Below, in pieces: positions 16,086 to 26,199 of a DNA stretch of 58,142 nt; within the stretch, counting starts at the first letter, position 1, and every line of letters starts with the position of its first letter. A program made the position numbers and the translations under genes. Below the pieces are notes generated by a model, which was not told the origin of the DNA, made no database searches, and was given only the letters and a program-made list of their open reading frames with translations. Source of the DNA: an uncultured bacterium (lineage in GTDB: Bacteria; CSSED10-310; CALFER01). The stretch lies in NCBI GenBank assembly GCA_937951895.1, contig CALFER010000014.1:1-58142 (forward strand), in the 5' to 3' direction.

Positions 16086-17118
16086 CGCCGTCATCCCGAT
16101 TCAGAACATTTACTACCTGCTGAGTTATGCCTGGAACAGGCTACGGGAATCGGAGATCGTTCAGGCCGACCGGCTCGATTGCATGAACATTCATAATTTA
16201 CTGGCCAAAGTGCTCGCCAACGGAATCGTATGCGTTTTCCACCGGGGTCTGGACCGAGGGTATGTCGAGATCGACGAAGACATCAACCGAATCAGGGGGA
16301 AGATCGATTTCGCCGCAACGTTGAAGCATCACGGTTTTCAACGCGCCAGTATCCGATGCCATTTCGACGATTTCCGGTACGATGTGCTTCACAACCAGAT
16401 CATCAAGACGACGATCCACCGTCTGGTGCGCTGCCGGGATCTGGACAGCTCGATCCGCTCGGACCTCATGACCATTTACAGGCGCTTCGAAGGTGTTCAG
16501 TGCATTTCTCTGACGAAGCGGCATTTCGGCATGGTTCAGTTAAGCAGCAATAACATCTTTTACGATTTCCTGTTGAAAATCTGTGAGTTGTTCCATGACA
16601 GCATGCTGGTCTCGGAGATCGAAGGAGCGATCAAATTCCGTGATTTTGTCCGGGACGAGCGTTTTATGGCGACGGTTTTCGAGGATTTTATCCGCAATTT
16701 TTACAAGCGGGAGCAACGGGAGTTCAAGGTTGGCCGGGAGAACATTCCCTGGTGTGCCAGAGCGCGGGATGAGGGCGCAGAGCGGTTCCTGCCCCGGATG
16801 CAGTCGGATGTGTCGCTTGAGTCCGGCAATCGTAAAATCATCATCGATGCGAAGTATTACCGGGAAACCCTTCAGAGTAACTATGACATTGAGAAGATCC
16901 ATTCAGCAAACCTGTACCAATTACTGGCCTACGTGACGAATCTGAGGGCCGTCACGCATCAGGATCAGACATGCGAAGGCATTCTGTTGTATCCGACGGT
17001 AAACAGGGAGTTTCACCAGCGGTATGATCTCCAGGGGTACCCGATCTGCATTCACACGATCAATCTGAATCAGGACTGGCGAGGTATTCATCAGAATTTA
17101 CTGGGGTTTTTACATTAG
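16078..17118 (+). CDS. mcrC: McrC-like restriction endonuclease subunit
   Basis: 346 aa. It opens with IPIQNIYYLLSYAWN, the hallmark of McrC N-termini. The C-terminal nuclease has a PD-(D/E)xK core: LPRMQSDVSL followed by KIIIDAKYYRE (D-x-K), then a helix with ANLYQLLAYV. McrC cleaves DNA when bound to the McrB hexamer. The start overlaps the McrB stop by 8 bases, so the two are co-translated. It appears complete. The substrate (methyl-, hydroxymethyl- or other modified DNA) would be set by the McrB N-terminal and EVE-like parts. Confidence 0.88.
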   Translation: MADAVIPIQNIYYLLSYAWNRLRESEIVQADRLDCMNIHNLLAKVLANGIVCVFHRGLDRGYVEIDEDINRIRGKIDFAATLKHHGFQRASIRCHFDDFRYDVLHNQIIKTTIHRLVRCRDLDSSIRSDLMTIYRRFEGVQCISLTKRHFGMVQLSSNNIFYDFLLKICELFHDSMLVSEIEGAIKFRDFVRDERFMATVFEDFIRNFYKREQREFKVGRENIPWCARARDEGAERFLPRMQSDVSLESGNRKIIIDAKYYRETLQSNYDIEKIHSANLYQLLAYVTNLRAVTHQDQTCEGILLYPTVNREFHQRYDLQGYPICIHTINLNQDWRGIHQNLLGFLH

Positions 17119-17223
17119 GGAGGGCATCCTCATTCCGAGGCTCTTGTCTTTTTCACATCCTGGTTCAATAGAGTCTCCGGAGTATGCTGACAGTTACAGC
17201 ACATGATCAACCGGTATTCGTGA

Positions 17224-17604
17224 CATCGATCTGATATTGACCAATGCAACGTACGAAGAAAAGCCGGTCTTCCTGATATGAGTTTGTATGATTTTCGGCA
17301 TATGTTTGCGACCATGATGTTGACCGAAGGGCATGATCCTGCAGCGGTCGCAGTATTGATGGGTCATGGAGGGCTTCAAATCACAATGAGGGTTTATCAT
17401 CACCTTCATCCGGAACGCGCAAGGAATGTGATTGAGTCTGCTCCAGATCTTCTACCTGAATCGACCCCGTACCTAAACCGTACCCAACGGGGTTTTCAAA
17501 AATCAAATAGTCAAAGAAATCAATCAGATAGAAGGATAAACGTCGGTGCAGTCAATGTTACCAGAAATGACGTTTCGCAAAAGCGCGACCGGATCCTGAC
17601 TTGA
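17224..17604 (+). pseudogene. Tyrosine recombinase C-terminal remnant
   Basis: The open frame after the stop at 17221 encodes AGLPDMSLYDFRHMFATMML, then LMGHGGLQITMRVYHHLHPE: box II and the C-terminal catalytic part of a phage-type integrase, including the nucleophile tyrosine. The N-terminal domain, the box I arginine and everything upstream are missing, and the first histidine of the HxxR motif is replaced by Tyr. It is a dead remnant of an integrated element. The last ~45 codons look non-homologous and overlap the convergent GIY-YIG gene. Confidence 0.75.
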
Positions 17605-17800
17605 GGTACTTCTCAAATTCAAATGCTGCTTTCTCATTTTCAAATTGGATCGAAACCACCAATTCCCAGGGTCTGAATTTCGAAGTGTGGCTGCATTTAC
17701 CTTGGTTGTGTTCGTTCAGGCGTTGATCTGGATTTTGAGAAATGCCCGAATAATATTTTTGTGGAAAGGGTTGGCTTTGGATGATGTAAACATATTTCAT
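17558..17800 (-). CDS. GIY-YIG nuclease-family protein
   Basis: 80 aa from the ATG at 17800. MKYVYIIQS...KYYSGISQNPDQRLNEH is the start of a small GIY-YIG domain (the second motif is YYSG instead of YIG), followed by RPWELVVSIQFENEKAAFEFEKYLKSGSGRAF, typical of the UPF0213/short GIY-YIG group. The nuclease arginine (QRLNEH) and glutamate (FEFEKYLKS) are present. These small proteins often occur next to tRNA genes or mobile DNA. Its upstream DNA is rich in imperfect dyads (around 17830-17935) and a tRNA/tmRNA 3'-end fragment. Confidence 0.75.
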   Translation of the reverse strand: MKYVYIIQSQPFPQKYYSGISQNPDQRLNEHNQGKCSHTSKFRPWELVVSIQFENEKAAFEFEKYLKSGSGRAFAKRHFW

Positions 17801-17942
17801 GAAGAGTCCGCCTTCGTTTTCGCTATGCTCAACTTCGGCGGGACATCCTTCGCTTTGCCTGCAGAATAAGGATGGCCTGCCCAGCCGAAGCTTTGCGTTG
17901 AGAATCTGGATAATACTACCATCTCTAACGCAAAGCGAAGGA

Positions 17943-17967
17943 TGGAGGCGCCGGGAATCGAACCCTG
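17943..17967 (-). other. tRNA/tmRNA 3'-end fragment, probable attachment-site scar
   Basis: The minus strand holds a T-loop and acceptor 3' half: GGGTTCGATTCCC flanked by CA and GGCGCCTCCA. It resembles the end of a tRNA or tmRNA. No matching 5' acceptor strand (GGAGGCG) lies at tRNA distance upstream, one T-stem pair is mismatched and no CCA follows, so it is a fragment. Integrases commonly use exactly this segment as attB/attR; an integrase remnant lies about 340 bases away. Confidence 0.6.
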
Positions 17968-18262
17968 AACGACATGATGCTGATTCCATCCGGAACATTG
18001 ATTTATAAGGGTTTTATCAAGTGTGCTCGATGTCAGATTCGTCAGGAAATGCATCTTAATTTTAACCTGCCCGTACCTAAACCGTACCCAGACTTTTCTT
18101 GTCTATCTCAATTCGCAATCTCGAATACAGAAGCATTATGATGGCACCTTTCTATGAAATACAGTTGCTACTCTGACTGATGCCAGTAGTCGCTCTCCCG
18201 GTATTCGATTCGAATTTTGAACGTTCAACCGCGCAGATCGAAGCCTTGAATTTTTTCCCCAT

Positions 18263-18445
18263 TTAATGCCGCTCAACGATTCGACGCAGGATCTGAGATG
18301 GAATAGACAGAACCTCTCCAACACCAATTCTCTCCCATATTGATTGAAGAATGGCTCTTCGTATATCGTCTGGTTCCATCTTGTAGTTTGAAAAAAAGTG
18401 CCTCATCGCAATCCGATGGCCAAGAAACACTATACGCCTCAACAT
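18263..18445 (-). CDS. Possible small ORF after the giant helicase gene
   Basis: 60 codons starting directly after the helicase stop (TAG then ATG). The product is basic (MLRRIVFLGHRIAMRHFFSNY...). GTTGAGG-type sequence is not placed as a ribosome-binding site, so it would need coupling to the upstream gene. No family recognised; it may be the decayed tail of a longer gene. Confidence 0.3.
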   Translation of the reverse strand: MLRRIVFLGHRIAMRHFFSNYKMEPDDIRRAILQSIWERIGVGEVLSIPSQILRRIVERH

Positions 18446-21400
18446 CTATCCAGCCTCGACCAGCACGGTATAGAACCATTTCTGATGCTGAACGGATGGG
18501 TGGAGTTTAGTCCAAAAATTACGATGATTTTCCTCAAAATATCTCCCGCATGAGTACCGTATAACGTTGGCTACGCGTAACCCAATCTGGAGATTGCTGT
18601 TCTGAACTGCATTTGCTGCCTTTTCGGAGAGTCTACCCACTCTCCTCCCGTTATGGTGCATCTCAATCCCGTTTTTCAGGACGATCTTGTCGCCTACACG
18701 AATGTGTTTCTCTATGTATTCCTGAAGCCCAGCCTCTATCTGCGTTCTCTGCCCCGGCCAAGACACATAGATCTCTTTCGGCGACCCTTTCAAGTAAACT
18801 GCACCATTCTGATCAGTTCCAGCGTAATATCGACAAGACGACCATGCGATTTCTCGTCCACATTCAGGCCAACCGACATAAAGCCTACTTCGTGCACGTG
18901 TCATCGCAACATAGCAGATTCTTGCTTCTTCTGCTGCATCTGCAACTTTCACCATGCTTCCAGCACTATCGTTAAAAGGAAATCTTTCAGATGATGGCAT
19001 AACCACAACTGTGTCGTATTCGAGCCCCTTTACCTTATGTACTGTCGAGACCGTGATTTTCGCACACTGAGTTATCAAACCGGTCTTAGCTTTCAGACGT
19101 TCTACATCGGATGCTCTAAATTCCTGCACGAAGTCGACAACATCCCGCATACGAGGTCGCCCTCTCTCCAAGCGGATCAACTGATAAATTACCTTCAGAT
19201 CTTCGATACCACGCAAGACATCTGCGTGCCCAAGTTGCTCGTACTCTCCAAGCAGATCTTCCCAAGTAAAGGGTTCAACAAAGTCCCACTCATCACGTTT
19301 TGCGCAAAGGTCCATCATCGCGCCTGTGGATCGAAGTTGATAAAGAGCAAAGTCCTCGGAACCTAAGAGTTCAACCTGCTCTGAAGAAATCATTTCTGTG
19401 TTTACAAGACGCTCGCTCACCGATCTACATTCCCTGTTCGAACGACAAAGGATCGCAATAGTCTCCGCTTTGCCATTACTACATCGCTGTATCATTGCTT
19501 CCCGGACGATATCTCCTAGTGTATCAGTATCGAATGGAAGGATGACTGTGCCGCTCTCTGACCTGTTAGCCTTCAAATTGATTTTGGCTTTCATGCGACT
19601 GAACCTAAGATTTTTACTTGCCTTCATTATCATATCATGCGTGCGGTTTACGATCTCTGGTACAGACCGATAATTTAGATAAAGCGTAGGTCCTTCTGGT
19701 GTAAACGTTTTGCGATAATGTTCAAAATAATCAACCGATTCGAGGGGGCACGACTTCTGATGCTTCTCACTCCATTTTTTCCGGTTCCATGTAAGTATGT
19801 CTTGATCGTCATCACCGATGACCATACAGCCACCCTGGCAATGAAGTGTCAGAGCCTTCACGACAGTATAGAAGTCCTCATTCATATCCTGAAACTCATC
19901 AATAAGAATCGCTTTGTATGCACCAGCAATGGTTTTAGCGAACTCACCCTCTCGTGAAATTCTATCTGCAAATAGGTGTACAGCCTCACCGATTGCGTCT
20001 TCTTCGTACATGTCAGAGGTCTCCTGATGGCGCAATGCGAAACTGTGGAAGGTGGAGACGTTGAGTTTCCTTATGGCATTACCGTATCCGAGCGATCTGA
20101 AGAGGTCGCGGATTCTGTCTCTTATTTCGAAGACAACAGCCCTATTGAACGCCAAAACCAGAATCTCTGATGGATTGATGTGCAGTGCGTGAATCAGATA
20201 AGCACAACGCATCATTAGAACGCGTGTCTTTCCTGAACCTGGACCCGCATTAACAAGTAATCTCTTACTGTAGTCCGCCTTGCAGACGGCTCGCTGATCG
20301 TCATTCAACTCAGCAAGCTCTTTACTGAATCGTTCACGGCGTACATCATCGCGCAAGCTGGCTAACATGGGGTTGTCGGCTAAAACCTCATCAGGTACGT
20401 GGCCAACATTATCCTGAAGAAGACCTTGAAGATCGTTAGCAGTCAGACACTCAAAATACTGGTCAATAAATTGTTTACGGTTCTCTGTCGGCATGGCAGC
20501 GAAAAGCACCATACATTGCGCCCTCAGCACCTGTAGCTCATGCTTTTGCAGCATTTCTGAATACACAGCCTGAACTGGAAAAGCATCTTCTGGAACGGGT
20601 TTTTCCACGGATGGGTGAGGGTTCTGCATCTCTGGCTCGTAAGGGGGCAGAGGTTCGAGATTGTTCAGAGAAACAACCGAAACCCACTCATCGGTGAGAT
20701 TCTCCAGTCCATAGAATCCCGACGATTCGACCAGATTCGTTAACTCCCTCAATCGTGACATTCGCACCTCTTGCCCCAAAATGTCCACGATTTCCACTAA
20801 CTCGACCTCGAAGCTCGCTACCTTTCCACCTGCGACATGAGTGTCGCGATTCCGCAGTTCAGTGATTAGTTTCCTAACGGCTGACAGCCTCTCTCGTATG
20901 CCACGCTGAACATCTGCGATGCTAGAGGAGGGAACAACTCGTGCATACTGTGTAATACCCTCTTTCGATAGACTTTCCTTCATCTCCAGTCCGGCATACC
21001 TGATTGTTTTCAGGGCTGTTCCCATTGCACGGTAAACTTCCCGCTGGATAAGCCGTTTTGTAATAACCTCTGCAGTCCTTTTGGATGGTTCAATGACGCT
21101 TGATGTCTCTTCAGTTGATGTTTCACGAATAAGAAAATCGCGATACCAGTCCTTCAACTCCTTCTCAAATACGTTTCGCTGTAATAGTTCAACCTTGATA
21201 CCAGTTGGTCGCATCAATCGTTCTACGGCATAATGCAGCAGATCCCAGAAAGTTTCTGTACTGGGAACAGCCGTTCTTAAAAATACAAATGTCTTATGAA
21301 TCAAGATCGCACCAATGCGACTCAGCTCAACAAGATGGATATAGAGATCGTCTGTACTAAAGCCCCCACATGCTGCCATTAGTTCCGACATCGAAACACT

Positions 21401-24400
21401 GACTTTAACCTCATCTTGGTCTATTGTTCGAGAGGTTGACCGCAAAACGATCTTCGGTTGTGCCTCCTTAGTTTCAGGCGTAGGTGATACAGGGTAAATC
21501 AGAGCAAGAACACCTCGCACAAGACCACGGATGAAACGCCCGAACGCGGACTCGGCGGTTTGTTTGTCCACCCCGATAGATCCTGCAGCAGGCTGATTCA
21601 CAACTCGAGCCGTTTCGTCGATAAGACTGAGCAATGCACGAGCCAAGGCGGATGTGTCGGTTTCAGAACTCGATATCTTACGAAGGCTGCTTATTTTCAG
21701 GGTCAAATCCAAGAATGGAGGATGCCGACCCTCGACCTTTATAACTTTCATCCTCTCCAGCCAGAACAGGCAGTTTGTGACTTGATTTTCGTCGAATGAC
21801 TTCACCTCATTAAATCGAATTGTCGAGGGAAGGATACAGATTGCCTTACCCAGCAGCTTGAAACGCATCGCGTGTTTCAGACAGTAACCAAAGAAATCCT
21901 GCAAGTCCGGCGGCTTGACAGCCTTGTCGCGAAGAAATCCGAGGTTCATTTCAAGATTATCGTGATTGAACAAAAGTATGGCAGTCACTTTTCCGTCAGC
22001 AGTCCTCATTGCTTCTTGACGCTCTTCCTCACCCCGTCCTATCCGTCCAACCTCCTGCAGATAGTCTTCAATGAACGTGGGCGGCCGGTAGTGAATACAG
22101 GTATGGAAATGACGGATGTCCATACCCATTCCAAACGCCTTTGTACATACCAACACATTTACTGCCTTGGCTTTCAGAAGGGCAACTGCTTCCGTTTTTG
22201 AGCCTTCAGGCATCCCTGCGTGGAATGGAAGCGAATGGAGATGAACAAGAGAAGAATCCGGTGATACGGCATATGAATTCAATCCTTCACTGATCCGATG
22301 GCAATCTTCTCTTCTCCTAACAAAAATTAAAGCTGCGCTTCTTGATAGATCGAGTTTGGCCAACATCTCCAAGATTTTCTCGAATTTGCTATCGGACGCA
22401 AGCTCATCGCTTTCAGGAAGATCAAATGACTCTAGTACAATGAATGGCTGTATCGGATGAGGCATATCGTTCGGTAGATCATCGTAATCCCCATGTTGCA
22501 GTCCAAGTTCCCGCTCCAAATCCTGTTGATTGCGCCTTGTCACCGTCGCGGAGGTCATCAGCAGCCGGTGTGGATTCCCCGGAAGATTTTTCCCTCTGAA
22601 CCATTCGCAAATGTATTGCGCCGCAAAAAGGTAATCCGGCCGAAATTCAAATCCCCATTCACTGACACAATGCACCTCATCGAATACAACGAATTCAAGG
22701 CCATTGTCCATGCGCCGCCGTCTCTCTAGTGCTTCAGTGAAACGGGGGATACGAAACCGCTCTGGTGCAACATAAAGCAGTTTGATCCGACCATCGAGAA
22801 TTCCTTGATACACATCGAAGTTAATCCAAGCCTCCCGCCCCCCGCTCAGGTAGTCAACGGATTCCCGGAAGTGACGATGCCATAGCCTTTCAACCTGATC
22901 CCGCATCAGTGCACGCAGGGGAGTGATAACAACGGTAAGGCGCTCCGAGTAATGTGCACGCAACAACGCCGGAACCTGGAATACTTCGGATTTGCCAGCA
23001 CCGGTGGGAAGACGTAAAAGCAGGTCGTTTCGCGATTTGATAATCGCTTCGATGGCGGGACGCTGGGTGCCGGGCAGGAAGTCTTTATAAGGTTTCCAGT
23101 TCTCCCTTAGAAAACACCTATAAATTTCATAGTCGTTTGGTATGTCTTTATCAGGCTGGCGAGGAAAACACACTTTATGGAAGATTTCGCGGCCGTTGTC
23201 ATCCAACAACTCCTCCAGCGGGAAGAAGGGCATATTCACCTGTGAAAGACCAACTGATCGGGACGATGAGGGAGTAGTCAGGCGTGAATCAAGGATGATC
23301 ACTGGCAGCTTTGGAGCATCGTTCGACTTAAGCAACGCTCGCAGCCAATCAGCCAGAAAAAATGAGATCATCTCTCGGATATCCCGCCCTTTCAGCGTTA
23401 TCTGAATTGTAGGGTCTTGCACACTTGGAGTAACAATCTTTCTGTTCGAGCTGAAGTGTTCGTCGTCATCACCCTCCCGCACCTCGCTTTCTACCTGAGT
23501 AATCATGAGATTCGGCTCTTCCGGAGTATGCAACGAGGCGTACCATGTATGTAATGGCAATTCATCCACGACTATGCGGATATTATTTTCAAACCTTTCG
23601 GCAGCCTCCACATAACGGGAAAGGTCTTCATAACAGCAAGCAATCGCGCGGAGTCCTTCCTTCCGCAAACGCTCAATCTGGCGCAATGGAGAATCAGAAT
23701 GGAGCACTGACAATGAGAGCTGTGTGAGACATATCTGCAATTCAGCGGCTTCGTTAGGGCTGCGTAATGCGCAAACGAGAATTTGCCCATCGGGGATAGC
23801 CTTCAGCAAGTTCATCACAGTGTGTGCGATATCTGCCAGATACAACTTTCGGTTGGCCGTGTCCGGAGTGACGAACAACCTATCGATGTCCAAATTGCTG
23901 ATCGTGCCGTCTTTCCATCGAGGCAATTCCACTAAGGTTTTTAATACCTGATCGCTAGTCTTTTTGACGGTAATGCCCATCCCTTCGGGTATCTGAGGTA
24001 GTAGATGCCAACTTGCGCCCGGTTCACCAAAACCCGCTGGTTCATAGAGCAGCCAAGCTGGACCGTGGATTTTATCGTGTACAGACAACAATGATCTACC
24101 AGCACGACCTTCGACTGCGTCTGGGAATGTAGTCCTTACTTCCACCTCACCGAGGCAGCGCGAGTAAGCTGTTTGCCAAGCTCTAAGGATTTCTGCTGCA
24201 TAGACGGGAGATAGATCCTTTTCCCGTATGACCCTGGAACATACCTCCTGAGGTTGCGAGAACATATCCTCAGCAATGAAGATCCTGTGCCAATTATCGT
24301 CATCGACAGCTGGGTCAAAATCAAGATGTGCTTCCCCCAATCTCCTTCGAGCGGTGACATCGACAAGCCAGAGTGGAAGCATAGAGAGCCGGACCTGCAC

Positions 24401-26074
24401 CATGTTTTCTGCTGCGTCATTAACAATCACTGACACGATCTTGGTCCCGATATCACCTGACTCATGCGCAATGCGTTTACAGATCTCAGGTGACATAACA
24501 GGATCTTTAAGCCGTTTTTCCTTTGTGACATATTGCACCAGACAGAACTGCTGCCACACCACATCACAAATCCGAATTTCCGGATAGAGAACAGCTGGCC
24601 CGATCTTCTTATGAAGGTCAGACGGGTATTTTCGATTCTTTATCGTCGCCAGTCTGACCTGGTCCTCAAAAAGCCCGTCTACCAAATTCCTGATATCTCG
24701 TGCTTGTCCCTCAAAGCATTGAACCAGAGCAGAAATCTGTTCTTCATAGACCTCGTAGCACTTGATAGCGTCGATATCCGCCTTGTGTCCATGCTTTTTG
24801 ACAATCAAAGCGTGTGAGTGTTCCCATGGTTTCAAGATCCATGCGACAATAAGGGTATCCCATAGCTCTGAATGCGCAGGGAAAGCTAGGTTGCGCTCCT
24901 TCAAACGAAGAATGTCCCAAGTCAAGAGTTTATGCCCGACAATGCGGGGGGACTTTTGATTGAGATAACTTTCCTTTAAAGCGGACTGGAGATCGGAATC
25001 GGAAAGGTCGTCAGGTGCTGATTTCAGGCCAATTCCAACTGCATTCTTCCACCCGTACTGCCAGATGCGACGCCCCTCTGCCTCCAGATCAATCGCAACC
25101 GTTCGAGCGCGATTCATGTATTCTTGGATTACCGTACCACACAGCGGCCAAACTTCGGTATAGAACCGGCACGTTTCAGGAGATTGATTGGGGACAAAGA
25201 CCCGCAGATCCCACTTCGAGGGCTGAAAGAATCGTTTGATTGCCTTCTGACGACCGATGTCATCGATTGCATAGTAGGGTGACGTGCAAATAGCCCCTAA
25301 TACACGCAGCAGATCTTCAAGGTGTCTACTGTGTGAGAGTACTTCTTCCAGCGCATGATCGAGTAGTTCATCCTTACGAAGGAGAGACTTCGGGGAGGTT
25401 CCAGTTTTCTGCATCCATGCCCTGACATACCATTCAGCTGAGAGTGTGGTGAAGAGACGGCCCCGGTCCAATGACTCTAGCTCTGTCTTTCGGATAGTGT
25501 GGTATGCCTTTGGAGTAAGGCTCTCTTCTAGGTCATCGAGTAGTATCCATTGAACAACGGATCGATCCCAGGCGAGTTTCCGATGCGAGTACCCGAAGGG
25601 ACTGCCCCCAATGGCAAAAGCGCAGTATTTGCCGCCATGGTCATCCATCGAATTTCGCTGACTTACACCTGACTGTTCATTGATATGGGCTATTAACCGC
25701 TCGCCGAGTGAATTGTTAATGTTGGCATAATCGGGGCGATTACAGCTCACGATTTCACCGACAAAGGGGAATCTCAACAAAACCGTTGAGCGCTTCAGAC
25801 AAGAAGATATGATTTCTGACCGACGGTCAGAGTAGCGCTTATGACCGGCATATCGCGGGTCGTTGGTACATGGCCTTGTTGGCATGGATGCCATGGAAGA
25901 CTTGGTCCTCTCTCCATCCTGCCGGGAGTTTGCACTACCAGATTTTTGCTTCACATCCTGATTGGGAGTTAAGCGACGCTCAACCAACCTCTCCTCACTA
26001 TTTGATTCTGACCCGCTATCTTTAGTTGAAGCTGGATTGCCGTCCTTTGGGATGAAATTTCCTGAAGAATTCAC
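18446..26074 (-). CDS. Giant exonuclease-RecQ-UvrD helicase fusion
   Basis: 2542 aa from a GTG at 26074. A low-complexity hydrophilic N-terminus (~1-90) is followed by a DnaQ-like 3'-5' exonuclease core: VAIDLEAEG (D329, E331), VGHKLLTWD (H381, D387) and HGHKADIDA (H430, D433 region). A RecQ-type SF2 helicase follows: Walker A LPTGAGKS near 1020, DEVHCVSEWGFEFRPDY near 1132 (DEVH box), and GMGMDI...LQEVGRIGRG (motif VI). After a long linker comes a UvrD-type SF1 helicase: NAGPGSGKTRV near 1943, LIDEFQDMNEDF near 2060 and STVHKVKGLEYDTVVV. The protein thus combines one exonuclease and two opposing helicase families. Its place between integrase scars and near McrBC suggests anti-phage or plasmid defence; biochemical role and partners are not shown. 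Homologues of similar architecture may be annotated as RecQ-family helicases. Confidence 0.85.
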   Translation of the reverse strand: MNSSGNFIPKDGNPASTKDSGSESNSEERLVERRLTPNQDVKQKSGSANSRQDGERTKSSMASMPTRPCTNDPRYAGHKRYSDRRSEIISSCLKRSTVLLRFPFVGEIVSCNRPDYANINNSLGERLIAHINEQSGVSQRNSMDDHGGKYCAFAIGGSPFGYSHRKLAWDRSVVQWILLDDLEESLTPKAYHTIRKTELESLDRGRLFTTLSAEWYVRAWMQKTGTSPKSLLRKDELLDHALEEVLSHSRHLEDLLRVLGAICTSPYYAIDDIGRQKAIKRFFQPSKWDLRVFVPNQSPETCRFYTEVWPLCGTVIQEYMNRARTVAIDLEAEGRRIWQYGWKNAVGIGLKSAPDDLSDSDLQSALKESYLNQKSPRIVGHKLLTWDILRLKERNLAFPAHSELWDTLIVAWILKPWEHSHALIVKKHGHKADIDAIKCYEVYEEQISALVQCFEGQARDIRNLVDGLFEDQVRLATIKNRKYPSDLHKKIGPAVLYPEIRICDVVWQQFCLVQYVTKEKRLKDPVMSPEICKRIAHESGDIGTKIVSVIVNDAAENMVQVRLSMLPLWLVDVTARRRLGEAHLDFDPAVDDDNWHRIFIAEDMFSQPQEVCSRVIREKDLSPVYAAEILRAWQTAYSRCLGEVEVRTTFPDAVEGRAGRSLLSVHDKIHGPAWLLYEPAGFGEPGASWHLLPQIPEGMGITVKKTSDQVLKTLVELPRWKDGTISNLDIDRLFVTPDTANRKLYLADIAHTVMNLLKAIPDGQILVCALRSPNEAAELQICLTQLSLSVLHSDSPLRQIERLRKEGLRAIACCYEDLSRYVEAAERFENNIRIVVDELPLHTWYASLHTPEEPNLMITQVESEVREGDDDEHFSSNRKIVTPSVQDPTIQITLKGRDIREMISFFLADWLRALLKSNDAPKLPVIILDSRLTTPSSSRSVGLSQVNMPFFPLEELLDDNGREIFHKVCFPRQPDKDIPNDYEIYRCFLRENWKPYKDFLPGTQRPAIEAIIKSRNDLLLRLPTGAGKSEVFQVPALLRAHYSERLTVVITPLRALMRDQVERLWHRHFRESVDYLSGGREAWINFDVYQGILDGRIKLLYVAPERFRIPRFTEALERRRRMDNGLEFVVFDEVHCVSEWGFEFRPDYLFAAQYICEWFRGKNLPGNPHRLLMTSATVTRRNQQDLERELGLQHGDYDDLPNDMPHPIQPFIVLESFDLPESDELASDSKFEKILEMLAKLDLSRSAALIFVRRREDCHRISEGLNSYAVSPDSSLVHLHSLPFHAGMPEGSKTEAVALLKAKAVNVLVCTKAFGMGMDIRHFHTCIHYRPPTFIEDYLQEVGRIGRGEEERQEAMRTADGKVTAILLFNHDNLEMNLGFLRDKAVKPPDLQDFFGYCLKHAMRFKLLGKAICILPSTIRFNEVKSFDENQVTNCLFWLERMKVIKVEGRHPPFLDLTLKISSLRKISSSETDTSALARALLSLIDETARVVNQPAAGSIGVDKQTAESAFGRFIRGLVRGVLALIYPVSPTPETKEAQPKIVLRSTSRTIDQDEVKVSVSMSELMAACGGFSTDDLYIHLVELSRIGAILIHKTFVFLRTAVPSTETFWDLLHYAVERLMRPTGIKVELLQRNVFEKELKDWYRDFLIRETSTEETSSVIEPSKRTAEVITKRLIQREVYRAMGTALKTIRYAGLEMKESLSKEGITQYARVVPSSSIADVQRGIRERLSAVRKLITELRNRDTHVAGGKVASFEVELVEIVDILGQEVRMSRLRELTNLVESSGFYGLENLTDEWVSVVSLNNLEPLPPYEPEMQNPHPSVEKPVPEDAFPVQAVYSEMLQKHELQVLRAQCMVLFAAMPTENRKQFIDQYFECLTANDLQGLLQDNVGHVPDEVLADNPMLASLRDDVRRERFSKELAELNDDQRAVCKADYSKRLLVNAGPGSGKTRVLMMRCAYLIHALHINPSEILVLAFNRAVVFEIRDRIRDLFRSLGYGNAIRKLNVSTFHSFALRHQETSDMYEEDAIGEAVHLFADRISREGEFAKTIAGAYKAILIDEFQDMNEDFYTVVKALTLHCQGGCMVIGDDDQDILTWNRKKWSEKHQKSCPLESVDYFEHYRKTFTPEGPTLYLNYRSVPEIVNRTHDMIMKASKNLRFSRMKAKINLKANRSESGTVILPFDTDTLGDIVREAMIQRCSNGKAETIAILCRSNRECRSVSERLVNTEMISSEQVELLGSEDFALYQLRSTGAMMDLCAKRDEWDFVEPFTWEDLLGEYEQLGHADVLRGIEDLKVIYQLIRLERGRPRMRDVVDFVQEFRASDVERLKAKTGLITQCAKITVSTVHKVKGLEYDTVVVMPSSERFPFNDSAGSMVKVADAAEEARICYVAMTRARSRLYVGWPECGREIAWSSCRYYAGTDQNGAVYLKGSPKEIYVSWPGQRTQIEAGLQEYIEKHIRVGDKIVLKNGIEMHHNGRRVGRLSEKAANAVQNSNLQIGLRVANVIRYSCGRYFEENHRNFWTKLHPSVQHQKWFYTVLVEAG

Positions 26075-26193
26075 AATGCTGTAATTCTACTCGTCAGCAG
26101 TGCACATTGATGCCGATTTTCAAAAAAATCCCAATATGCATTGCTGATGTACTTTCGAACTGTGTGTTTTGTTTGCAGAACCTGGTCTTTCAT
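26071..26193 (-). CDS. Possible 40-codon leader ORF overlapping the helicase start
   Basis: ATG at 26193, 40 codons (MKDQVLQTKHTVRKYI...), ending in a TGA that overlaps the GTG start of the helicase gene (GTGA). The overlap is the classic signature of translational coupling, and the GTG has no ribosome-binding site of its own. The ATG sits at the predicted transcription start, so the leader would be translated leaderlessly. No homology recognised; chance is not excluded. Confidence 0.35.
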   Translation of the reverse strand: MKDQVLQTKHTVRKYISNAYWDFFENRHQCALLTSRITAL

Positions 26194-26199
26194 TACGTC

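Noticed and set aside
14967..16094. 375-codon minus-strand frame opposite McrB
   Set aside because: It is antisense to conserved AAA+ motifs, so it is a shadow.
17943..17967. Complete tRNA gene
   Set aside because: Only the T-loop and 3' acceptor half is present and no matching 5' acceptor strand lies upstream.
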